NCBI GenBank assembly: GCA_964352775.1
Contig: CAYGTK010000133.1
Span: 1-12,137, forward strand
Direction: 5' to 3'
Source of the DNA: CAYGTK01 sp964352775
GTDB lineage: Bacteria; Bacteroidota; Bacteroidia; Chitinophagales; CAIOSU01
DNA: 12,137 bases
Below, in pieces: positions 1-10,500 of this stretch (positions are counted from its first letter, which is position 1; each line of letters begins with the position of its first letter). The notes beneath the pieces were generated by a model. It saw only the letters and a program-made list of their open reading frames with translations. It ran no database searches and was not told the origin of the DNA. The position numbers were made by a program, and so were the translations under genes.

Positions 1-1207
1 CGAACACGGTATCGCGCCCAGCATCGGCCTTGTAGATACTTAAAGGGCCTAGGTTATAGTTGGGGAAATATGGGAGGCTGCCTCCCAAAGAACTTGTTCC
101 GCTATCCAATGGAAATGTTGAACGTTGAAAATTACATGCAAGCCCTTTTAAATCTGGAAATTCAATGGTAGAAAGGGCACCAGCATCGCCATCTATGGAA
201 ATATAGATTTTCTCATCAGGGGCGGACTCCATTCCATTTAATCCATCAAAAGGATATTCTACCAAGACTACTTTGCTATTTGGGACGTTAGCACTTAACA
301 AATCGTATTGAAGTAAACTCCCGTTTGAGCCACCTCCTCCAGTATTTGTAGCAACATAAAAAAAACGACCTGTATTACTAAAACTGGCATCAAAAGGATT
401 ACTTTGCCCCAAGTTCGCTATGGTCTGATATAGAGTAAGATCTCCTGTACACCTATCGACATGATATAAGTCTATAAGCCTTTGTGCCAGTAGCAAATTT
501 GCCATAACGGCACCGTCATAAGAAAAAACGGTAGAACCGGAGTATCCTGCATAGCTACAGATTGGTGTGCCAACTTCCTGCATATATGGCCCCTGCAACC
601 CTTCATTTGTCAGAAGGAATCTATGAAACCGTTTTCTACATAGGGAGGAATCTAGGTCATAAGTCTCCTGTACATAAACCCACCAGTCTCTTCCATTTGC
701 ATGTTTACAGGCGGCAACCTTCTCTTCTAATCCAAATAGCCCAAGTGGCATATTCTTTGCAATAATAGTGGTGAAAGCAGAATCAATTAGCAAATAGTTA
801 AGTGACCATTCTGACATTAGTGGGTTGCTGGGTACAAAATTATATTGTAAATAAAAAAACCATATTTTAGACTTATCAGGAGATGGCAAGACAACTCCTC
901 CCATATTGGCACTTGCACCTCCTGCAATAGAATCTCCATTAACTAATTGATTATTCAGCTCGTTTCGAATAGATCTTCCATTGTTAGTGTTAAATCCATA
1001 ACTATTGTAAATCTGTATGTTTCCATTGAAGTCCGAAAATGACATAGGACTTTCCCTGTTGGCAGTACGAGCGAAAAACTGTTTGGGGTTTGCCGTATCC
1101 TGAAAGCTAATGCCAACATTCCCTCCAAACACCCAATTAGCATCGTGCCTAGCTTGGGAATAGGCTAACAACGGAAGGAGAAATAATATAGCAATGGTAA
1201 TTCTCAT
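1..1207 (-). CDS. Secreted surface protein with N-terminal beta-propeller-like domain (3' end beyond window)
   Basis: The frame opens at the ATG at 1207 and stays open for 402 codons to the left edge. The first 17 residues (MRITIAILFLLPLLAYS) are a typical Sec signal peptide, so the product is exported. The mature part starts near a D-A-N-W-V-F-G-G motif (residues 22-29). It continues with N-G-N-I-Q-I-Y (61-67), G-G-V-V-L-P-S-P-D-K-S-K-I-W-F-F-Y (103-119), F-S-N-T-G-R-F-F-Y-V (about 276-290), G-M-E-S-A-P-D-E-K-I-Y-I-S (about 325) and L-P-Y-F-P-N-Y-N-L-G-P-L (about 375-386). These resemble the blades and closing strand of propellers at the N-termini of Bacteroidota proteins with PKD domains and T9SS sorting signals. 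A D-A-G-R-D-T stretch just before the edge looks like the start of a following Ig/PKD-like domain. A T9SS tail is expected but not visible. No catalytic motif is seen, so ligand and role are unknown. It follows the giant gene by 65 bases on the same strand. The start is not certain: in-frame ATGs also lie at 1231 and 1243, and 1207 is preferred because it gives the most compact signal peptide. Confidence 0.85.
   Translation of the reverse strand, partial: MRITIAILFLLPLLAYSQARHDANWVFGGNVGISFQDTANPKQFFARTANRESPMSFSDFNGNIQIYNSYGFNTNNGRSIRNELNNQLVNGDSIAGGASANMGGVVLPSPDKSKIWFFYLQYNFVPSNPLMSEWSLNYLLIDSAFTTIIAKNMPLGLFGLEEKVAACKHANGRDWWVYVQETYDLDSSLCRKRFHRFLLTNEGLQGPYMQEVGTPICSYAGYSGSTVFSYDGAVMANLLLAQRLIDLYHVDRCTGDLTLYQTIANLGQSNPFDASFSNTGRFFYVATNTGGGGSNGSLLQYDLLSANVPNSKVVLVEYPFDGLNGMESAPDEKIYISIDGDAGALSTIEFPDLKGLACNFQRSTFPLDSGTSSLGGSLPYFPNYNLGPLSIYKADAGRDTVF
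1157..1207 (-). other. Sec signal peptide of the propeller protein
   Basis: This encodes MRITIAILFLLPLLAYS followed by Q-A. There is one positive residue at position 2, a hydrophobic core (I-T-I-A-I-L-F-L-L) and A-Y-S just before Gln. The A-x-S/Q boundary is the usual signal peptidase I style in Bacteroidota. There is no cysteine at the cleavage point, so it is not a lipoprotein signal. If translation began at the upstream in-frame ATGs, the n-region would be longer (MAFLYLRV or MQPSMAFLYLRV) but export would probably still occur. Confidence 0.85.
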
Positions 1208-1222
1208 AACTCTAAGATAAAG

Positions 1223-1250
1223 AAAAGCCATGCTGGGTTGCATGGCTTTT
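1223..1250 (-). terminator. Perfect 11-bp hairpin, likely intrinsic terminator of the giant gene
   Basis: AAAAGCCATGC and GCATGGCTTTT form a perfect 11-bp inverted repeat around a 6-base loop. It lies 22 bases past the stop codon of the giant gene. On the minus strand it is followed by TTTTCTTT, and on the plus strand the second arm also ends in TTTT, so it could work in both directions. The stem core is modest in GC (GCCATGC). The same stretch lies only 15 bases upstream of the next gene's preferred ATG, and each arm contains an ATG in frame with that gene. It may therefore act as a partial terminator or attenuator in an operon rather than a full stop. Confidence 0.75.
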
Positions 1251-1272
1251 CGTTAAGACAACATAATTGGTT

Positions 1273-1527
1273 TTATTGAATTTTAACTAGCTTATCAGTT
1301 CTCACCAATTCATTGTTCACCCATACTTTATAGATGTACATGCCATTGGGTAAATGCAGCTGACTTAAGGCCAAGTTGTTTACTCCCTCTTCTACATCGT
1401 ACTTAGCTTCTAAACCGCCTGCTAGGTTGTACAGTAAAACCGTACCCACTTCTTCTGTGTCTAGATAAATATTAGCATCCATGTTTCCATTAATCAGGTT
1501 GGGTATTAGACGATAATCAGCCAATGG
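1273..1527 (-). other. T9SS type A C-terminal sorting domain
   Basis: Residues 3535-3618, the last 84 of the protein. Known type A tails have a Y-P-N-P-like entry, a central V-x-L-Y-(N/D)-x-x-G strand and a final G-x-Y-(I/F)-x-(K/R)...K-(L/I)-x-(K/I) pair. Here these are L-I-P-N-L-I-N-G, V-L-L-Y-N-L-A-G-G, L-P-N-G-M-Y-I-Y-K-V-W and R-T-D-K-L-V-K-I-Q before the stop. The tail directs export across the outer membrane, usually with cleavage and attachment to anionic lipopolysaccharide. The entry motif is degenerate (I-P-N-L). Confidence 0.9.
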
Positions 1528-4500
1528 TTGGTCCACCGTTTCCGTTGGTATTGCTTTTGGTTTATCGCTATCATTACCCGCCCATTTTTTGGCTGTAGTA
1601 CAACCAGCTTCCCAGTTGTGGCCAAACAGTGCTGTACTATCCGCTATTAATATGGCCCTTGCCTCAAATACAGCTGGCCCACCTTCAAACCAACACAGCG
1701 TAGCTATATCGTTTACCGCATTTTGCAGTTCGCCGGTTAAGCCTTGCTGCGTTATATCTAGCTTATATAGCGCTAAGTTTTTTAGGTTGGCTTCCATAGT
1801 ATTGCTGGTGCTAATAGCATTTACACGGGCCTTAAAGCTAGTGTACTCATCGTTATCTATACCAAAACCTTCGGCAGTTATTATATCGCCTTTAATGCTA
1901 TCAAGCCATATTTCGGCCATGGTGGCAGTATAGGTGCTGGCAAAGTTGTTATAAATAGCGGTGTTTTCCCTAAGGCTATCTAACTGGCTAAGGGCCAAAT
2001 ACAAATCGCGCCTTGCCCACCAACGATAGGTAAGCGAATCGTTAGATAATGGCAGGCTATGGCCCACTATTTTTAGGGCCTTAGCATAATCGAATATTAT
2101 GCCAGGTACCAGCGGAACAAAAGGTGGAGCGTAGCTACTGCATACATCGGGGTCGTATGTTTGTGGAGATGTATGAGTAGCAGCTAAGAAAGGGGATACC
2201 GCACCCGCTATGGCATTAGTTGTTAATTTATCAATAGCACTAAAATTATTTGGACTACTGACCAATCCAACAGTACCATTTGACGTAGGTAAATAATAGC
2301 GCGTATTATCGTTGCTGTTAGCTCCATTAAAAGCTTTGCTGTAAGACACATTGGGGTCCGTAGTATAACCCCACCTATTATTATCTACCCTACCATTGGG
2401 GTGGTTAAAGCTAATAGGGCGGCCTATATTGTTTAATGTAGAGCCATTCCCATCCAATGCTATACCCACGGCAAAGTCTTCCATGGTATTGCCATGCATG
2501 CTGTAGAACCACCCAGGTGTATTATAGCTCATGCTACGGCCATTAGTGCTTAGGGTGTTGCGGTTTACACTAAATACGGCTGTACCACTAAGCCTAACAC
2601 CATATTGGTCGTTTTCATTGGCACTGCTTCCACCAGTTACGGTATTGCAATTGGTTCTACTAAAATTAGAGTTCTCAACAGATATACCTGCATTAATAAA
2701 GGAAGAAGATGGATGCTCTTCGGTTTGTATGGTATTAAGGTAAAGATTACCACCAGGCCTGTTAACCATCCCAATACCATAATCAACATCGTAAATCTCG
2801 TTATCGTATATGTGGTAGTTAGGTGATCTAGTCGCAGTACCACCTAAACCGAATCCAGAAACACTAAAGTCGTCTAAACTCAAAATACCAATTTCAACCC
2901 ATCCTGGTGTTGCTGCGAACATGTTGATGAGGTTGTTATTGATATTCATCCCATTGGCATTATTACGAGTTACAATACCTATACCCGAACCAAACATCCT
3001 GTTGTTTACTATTGATGTGGTAAGGTTTGAATTGGGTACATTAAACCCGTTCTCTACAAGTATTGCACCTTGGTTGCGCTGCTGCCAGAAGAAATTTTTG
3101 GTGATAACCGGGTTTCCGTAGCTAGATACATGTATACCCGTATTAACATCTAAAAACAGATTATCATTTTGCGAAGAAGTATTGTTGGCATTACCGATAA
3201 ATAACCAATCAAAATTTTGCTGGGTAGTGAAGTTCTGATTGCCATTTTCGGCAAATATACCAGTGCCGACCGGTATGTCTGCTGCACTAATATTTCTATT
3301 GGTATTCTGCGGATAGCCAAAAAGGTTATTGACTATTAACGCAGACGAACCAGTTAGGTGAATGCCCTGATTTAAACCAGTAAAAAAGTTATACTGGGGC
3401 ACAGGGTTAACTACACCAATTTGTAAGCCGAGGTTATCATGGGTTTCAATACCTGTTTCGGAATTTTGCCCAGCTCTTGGGCTAAACAAATTATTGGTAT
3501 TAGTACCTGAAAACCAGCAATTTCCTACTACTTGATTAGCGGCAATTGTTTGGTCTTCTATAATTATGCCTTTGTATCCACCTGTGAAATCTACATTGTT
3601 AAGAATAAAGTTACCTCCATCTCTACACACTATTGCATTTTCAAACGCCAATAAATTTGATCGTTCCGGGGTTTCTATTCTGAGACTTGAACCTTGGTTG
3701 ATGTAGATTCCATCCCATAAGATTTTGCATTTTTGTTCCACGGTAATATTACCGGTATTGTTGCTACTGATAATATCCAAATCTGATTCCTCATTTATAT
3801 GAATTGAAGCATTACCCCCCATGCTAAACCTTATAGATTGAACGTTTGAAGAACTTCTAGCTACATCTATCTCTAAATCTCGATTTACATCCAACCTATC
3901 TTCAATCAATAGCTCTACACCTTCCATATTCCATGTAAAAGAATTACCGCCATTTGCGGTTACCGGGTATGGTACACCGTAACTTATATGGTAGGTTTCT
4001 AGTACCTGTGCCAATCCATCGCTGGCTTGATTATCGTACAATTCCGTTGGGCATGGTAAATGAAGAAACCAAGAATTAGATATTCTATATGCTTGAACAC
4101 CATTTATTACATCAGCCAAAGGTATTGTTGGTGTGGCTAGATCTAGTTTATAAGTCTCCCTCAAACAACATTCCGCCACATCTTTACAAATTTCAATTGG
4201 GTCACAGTCAGCATTGCTAAGTTCTAGGCAAACTGTTCCTCCCGACGGAGTGTTCCAATCAACTGTTATTTGATTACCTAAGTTGTTCGTTATAATTCCA
4301 TCCGTAACCGACCATGTTGCGGTAAATCCTGAAGGGATAGTACCGGTAGAAATTTCATAGGTTTGACCTTGACCGATACCCGTTCCCCCACAGCAAGTTG
4401 TGCCAGGCCCCTCAATATCGAAATCTACTTCGCAGCAAGGTTCGACTTGCACGTTATCTGTTGCTGTGCAGCCCCTAGCATCAGTAACTAACAAATCGAT

Positions 4501-7500
4501 AAATGCGGAAAGCGGGCTGTTTAATAAAATTCCAGTGTTGTTTGGGTTAGGCCCTACAGGCGTGCAATTAGTACATCCCGTACTGGCCGACCAATCATAA
4601 GTATATGGTGGAGATTGACTTGATATCGATAGGGTTATGTTGGCGTCTGCTGAATATGGTCCGGCCTCACATGCCTCAGTGGGCAAGTTATGGTTAATAG
4701 ACACCGTAGGCAATGGATTCACCTCTACGGTATGGGTAATATTTGGCCCTCCATTTAGTTGTGTAACTGTTACTAAGTACGTGCTAGGCGCAGCATAAGT
4801 ATGTGGCGTACTCGTAACTGGTCCAAGTATTGAATTTCCGTCTCCAAAAAACCACCGGTCAACATCAACACACAATGCAGGGTCTATCTCAAAATCTACT
4901 ACCAACTGGTTGTTATCACATCTTACTGTACTTGTAATCATTTCTTGTACAGGATTATTGACTGTAACAGTGATAGCTTTTTCTGTAAACGGAGGTACAG
5001 TGCTTGTAGGGCCAGAAGCATTCGTGTAGACTCCAGTAGATACATCGTAAGTCCATTGATTACCTAGAGCATCTTCTAAAAGCACGTCTCCATTTTGAAA
5101 AAATCCTCCTGGGCTTGCAAGCGGGTGTTCATAAAATCCAATATACCTACGTACTAAGTAGGTTGTTGTTGTTGCAGGTGAAACGGTATAGGATTCCCCA
5201 GTTGATAAGAGATTTGTTCCAGATTGGTCAAACCATAAATATGTAGTATTTGTCAGTTCGCAATAGCCTCCTCCTAAGGTGACAGATTGATTTGCGCAAT
5301 TAATAGTTTCATCTTGATTATCGAGAAAATTATCTTCAACTATTTCAAATTGGTCTAGAAGCAGTTCTGGAACATCTGATGGGGAAACTGGATAATCAAA
5401 ATTTGGATCAAACATATAGTCAGTATAGCTGTTTATATATATCGTATTAAAGTCATCATTGGGTCCTGTGCTTAACGGGAAAACTCTTCGATCATATTGA
5501 ACGGTAAAAGGACATGGGCCACTTTGTGAACAGATAACTTCAAAATCAAGAAACTCGCCAGACAATTGAGTCCCTATTTGGTTATTAAATACTGCTTGGG
5601 GCGTTGGCCCAAGGCCTGTAGCAGGTATTTGGCAAAGTACAGCTCCTGCTGGGTTCAAATCAGGGTAGGGGCGTTGATTTGGTCCACCAGTAATGGAAAC
5701 GGTGTTATTATCATAAGCATAAACATTAATTCCGATAGGTAATCGATAAGCTCCTATTGAACTTGTCGTGAAAAAATGTGCCCTATAGTAACTCATTAAA
5801 TAATTTTTATTTGGGTCAAAATCTGCGTTAGCATATATTGATTGTCCACAATTTTCTCCTTCTGCTTGAAGAACTGCGTTAGTAGATAAATTATTTGTAC
5901 CATTTTGATTGACATTTCCATCAATGCTGTATTGAAGGTTCGATTGAATAGCCGTCGCAAAGCCGTAAAAATTTCCCCAGCCAGGTAGATCGCCTACTGG
6001 AATTGTACCCAAATTTGGAGAGCTAGAACAAAATTCTGGGTTACATATTAGGTTGCAATTATTGTTGCCAATGTTGGGGTATAAATCAGGATTACACAAG
6101 GGAGTAGCAGATGTAGGGGGAATTGGACAATTCGAAACTGCGCTGCTTCTAACTTTGTTAAACAATACTCCCCTGATATTTTCGAGATTACTGTAGACCT
6201 TAATAAAATATTGGTTTCCGTAAATCAATCCATATAATGAAATAATATGTATTGTCCGTCTTGGTAGAATAGAATCTGCATATACTATATTTCCGTTGCA
6301 AGAATCAATTACCTCTACATAGACCAAAGCTGAGTCAAATAAGCCTTTGCTAAGGGATATTTCTAAAATTGAATCACTGGCATAAAATGAAAACCAAGCT
6401 ATAGTATCCTCAATGAAAAATAACGGGCTTTCGGCCGTATCACTTATAGAAATAGCATCGCTACAACCACTGCCAGTAGCATATGTAGAAGGGGTGTCTG
6501 TAAGTGTAAACACTCCGAAGCTAACCAAAGAGTCTATAGTTAGTTGAGTATTAGCGGTGTCTACAGAAACACTTCGGTCATTCCAAGCACTGCCATCCCA
6601 TTGTTGGGAGTAGAGCATAATTTCTCCCATCAGATTCTCACCTTGTAGCTCGGAATCTAAATAGGTTAACTTTAGGTTAGCTTGAGGAGTCAAAGAATAA
6701 CCATTCGCCTTCACTTTCCAGAAGCGATCAGCCACGTAAAGTGATACATCTGTAGTAACTGTATCATAATAACTATCCAATTCAGTTGGCCAAGGAGTAT
6801 TGTTTGGATACGAAGAAGGATCGGTAGCGTATTGACCGAATACGAAGTAGCCAGTACCACTACCAGCAGAGCTAACTTCCAATTTTTCCATCACAGCTAA
6901 ACCGTCACTAGTATAGAAAGGTAAAATGTAAGTCCCTGTATTCGCGGCGATATTCCATTTAACATTATTGCTAAAATCCCAACTACCATCCATCAGTAGC
7001 TTTGCACCTGCCGCGAAGGTTAGGGCAGAACTACTAGCATTTTTCAGTTCGATAGGGTTTCCGTTCATGGACAGGCTGCTTACCCCTAGGTTAAGTGTAT
7101 TCACTATCGTAAGGCTGTCATAGAGACCGATGGATAAACTGTCGCTCAAGCTAAGGTCGTAAAAGCTGTTACTTGGGCTTAAGTTGGCACTCGTGGTCAT
7201 CACCAGTTCACCACTGTTGTGGATGAAGGCACTAGATGTATCTGTGAAATTTCCAGTTAGGGTTAATTCGTTTCCAGTGCTGTTGAACACTCCTCCATAG
7301 AGGGTGAGATCACCATCTATGGAAATACTTGCGCTATCTCCATTAAACGTACCGCCAGATTGCATAAAGTCGCCCTGTATGCTGGACAGGTAACCGCCAG
7401 AGTAAAGTGTTCCACTGGTAATGGAGAAATCCCCACCAACCTGAAGAGTATCGTCAATGGTCCAGGTACCTCCACCTAGGGTAGCATCGCCCAATATGTT

Positions 7501-10500
7501 GAGGCCGTTTCCATTCTGGTCTAGTGCCTGAGAGTATCCATTATTCAATATAATGTATCGTGTCGTACTATTTTCCGTTAGCAGACATTCCACGTTTCCA
7601 TTTCCATCGTAAATAGCCGCACGTATTGAGTCGGGCGTTGCATTGGCCGCGGCTCCCCCGGAATAGTAGGACCAGTTGTTCGGGTTGCTCCACAGAGAAT
7701 CCTGTTCACCCGTCCAATATAAGGTAGTAAAGTCAGCTACTTGATCGATGTTTGTTTCGATGTAATTGATAGCTGGGCTATTCTGCCCCAAGCTTACATC
7801 AATGAACAAGCCTTTAGTGGTATCAGTGGTAGAAGTGTATAGCAATTCATCATTTCTACTGTAGCGGATATTAGCTCCACTACGTTCTACTTTCAGCACA
7901 TCGCCGATGTATACTTTGCCAGCATCCAATTTAAGGGTATTACTCTCTTTCACCAACATTCGTCCGCCTTTACGTTCTATGGCATAGTTGATAGAACTCG
8001 GAGTAAGATCGGTATCTTCTTCGGTTAATCCGATGAAGAAGCGTTTATCAGCCACATCATCTACCAAGAAGGAAACGAACCCATCCTCGCCCGGTGGCAA
8101 GTAGTTCATGGAGCTAGCACCTGCATCGTAACCAGCAGAGATAGATGATTTACTGATACTAGTACCCGTAGTGTTAACATCCGTTCTGTTCTGCCAAAAA
8201 ACACGATTACCGACAGCGATGGCACTGGTAGTAGTGTCTCCTAAGCTATCGATCACGGTAACCGAATAGCTTCCCGCAGGTATACTGTTAAGGTCTTGGG
8301 TAGTTGCCCCAGTAGACCAACTGTAGGTATATGGACTAGTTCCGCCTAATACATCCAAGTCAATAGCTCCAGAACTATTTTGGGTAGGGTAAGCTCCTGT
8401 AACATCAGCAGTTGTGCCAAACGGAGTACCTATACTGGTGATCATTTTCCTTACTTTCGGCTGTAGCGCCCCTAAGGAAACATCAATTAAGAGTTGCTCG
8501 GTGGTATCGGTCCAGCTGCTGCGCAATAGGCTGTTGTTTCTGTAATAATGGATGCTATCACCAGAACGCTCCAATTTAAGAACATCGCCGGAAGCTACTA
8601 CTCCATAAGCGCCGATGAAACGCCCACTTTCCCAAACGGAAACAGAATCGTTACTTCTACGGAAAGCATACTCAATAGTATAAGGATCCACACCAAGATC
8701 TTGCTCTGATAATCCTAAGTAGAAGAAGCGGCTTTGGGCATCGCTCACCTCAAAGCTTACAAAACCATCATCACCAGCAGGTAAGTAATTTACCGAACTA
8801 GCCCCCGCATCCCATAATGATGTTGAGGTATCTTTTTGGATACTGTTAGAGGTCGTGCTAGCCAATTGCGTACTTGTCCATTCTATGCCATAACCTAGAT
8901 CGGCCATAGCGGTTGCTGTAGCACCACCGTTATCGGTTACAGTAACAGAATAGGTGCTCGCCGAAAGCCCCGTGCGAGCGGCTGAGGTATTGGCATCGTT
9001 CCACAGATAGGTGTAAGGACTGCTTCCACCAATAACTTGGGTATTGATAGTACCATCATTATTAGCTGCAGTTATGTTATTTGTGCTTAGTGCTACGCGC
9101 AATGGTACATCGAAGGAGGCACGGATGCTGTCAATAACAGGGCTAAGTTTACCTAGACCAGCAATAAGTATGAGTCCATCACTCTTTTGTCCTGCCAGTT
9201 GGCGAATGAGATAGTCGTCTTTGTAATAGTTCACGGTATCACCTGCTCGATCTATTTTAAACGTATGCCCAGCCAACTTTCCGTAGTTGCCGCGTTGCAC
9301 GCCACTTTCCACGATATAGGTATAGCCGTATTTGGTTTTGAAACTGTAAGTAAGCAGAGCTACATCAGTAGAATCTGCTGCCAATCCGAAATAATATTCT
9401 TCGTCATCGGTGGTCGCACCAGTAAAGCTCACGAAGCCATCTTCGCCGGGGCTTAAATAATTATCACTCACGGCAATAGCATCGAATGCTGTGGTGGTAG
9501 TGTCTTTTGTTAGACTGTTGCCTGTTGCGGTGATATTGGTGGTATTGGCCCAAGAGAATTGATAGGCCACTTCAATATCAAAGCTGGATGTATCATTATT
9601 GGCATCAATTATCTCTACACCATAAATTCCAGCATTAAGGCCAGAACGTGTAAGCCCTGTAGATGCATCATCCCATTTAATGGTATATGGTGATAGACCG
9701 TTGGATATATTCAAGGTGATAGACCCTGAATTTGGTGTACTTGGTAGTTGGTCAACTATTTCGGTATTGATATAGGTAGGCTGGTAGAGCGTAGCACTAT
9801 CCACCAATACCAGTACACCTCCCACAAAAACAGAGTCAATGCTGACAATATTGGTACTGGAATCTACAGTACCTGTAGGAGCTTCCCAATTGCCACCTAT
9901 CCAGAATTGACCTTTTAGATCATGTTCATTGATGGTATTTTGGAAGTGATCTTTTACACGGTCGTTAGCTGCGTAGCTAAGTTGGATATCGAGGGCAGGC
10001 TCAGCAGAGTAGCCACCGAAAGCAATGTTCCAATAACGTTTCAACACCTTATCGTTGATCGAATTTCCATTGACATCTGTCAGTTTAAGATCTTCATCAG
10101 GAAAGACTCTATTACTTAAATCGGTCTGATAGGTGGATAGGAATACTCCACCATTACCCGTTCCTGCCGTATTTATGGAATAGCCGACCGGATTATTCTG
10201 CCCATAGCTGGTGGTGAAAGGAACGGTAAACGTCCCGCTGCTTGCATTAGTTTGCCAATATACCGAAGAAGAGAAGTCACCCTCTTCAGCGACGATACCA
10301 CCATTGTTCACGCGAAGTGCGGCAGTATCGGCATTGGTGATAAATAGTGTATCTCCTGTTAAATGCAGGTAGCCGTCACCTAGATCGAGCGTATTCGCAA
10401 GAATAAGGCTAGTGCCAAGGGTGACCCTGGCATTGGTATCCAACAAAGCGATGTCGGGCAGTGTATCGATAAAGGAAACTATGGCCGTATCGCCAAAGGC

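Noticed and set aside
562..765. Plus-strand open frame of 67 codons
   Set aside because: It is antisense to the propeller domain and has no recognisable feature.
955..1143. Small minus-strand reading frame of 62 codons
   Set aside because: It overlaps the propeller gene in another frame. The propeller frame has a signal peptide and recognisable blade motifs; this one has no domain or signal.
1212..1219. TATCTTAG on the minus strand as a Bacteroidota -7 element (TAnnTTTG)
   Set aside because: One mismatch, no clear TTTG -33 element at the right distance, and it would place the transcript start at the ATG itself. Too weak to call a promoter.
1589..1933. Plus-strand open frame of 114 codons
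   Set aside because: It is antisense to the helical cassette of the giant gene, has no family resemblance and reflects the base pattern of the real gene.
2370..3850. Beta-helix as an active polysaccharide lyase
   Set aside because: The fold is likely, but I could not find a convincing catalytic residue set, so no enzymatic activity is claimed.
9187..9456. Plus-strand open frame of 89 codons, and similar short ones at 2531-3121, 4400-4600, 9922-10119, 10798-11094 and 11465-11692
   Set aside because: All are antisense to conserved repeat or domain sequence, and none shows a credible protein family.
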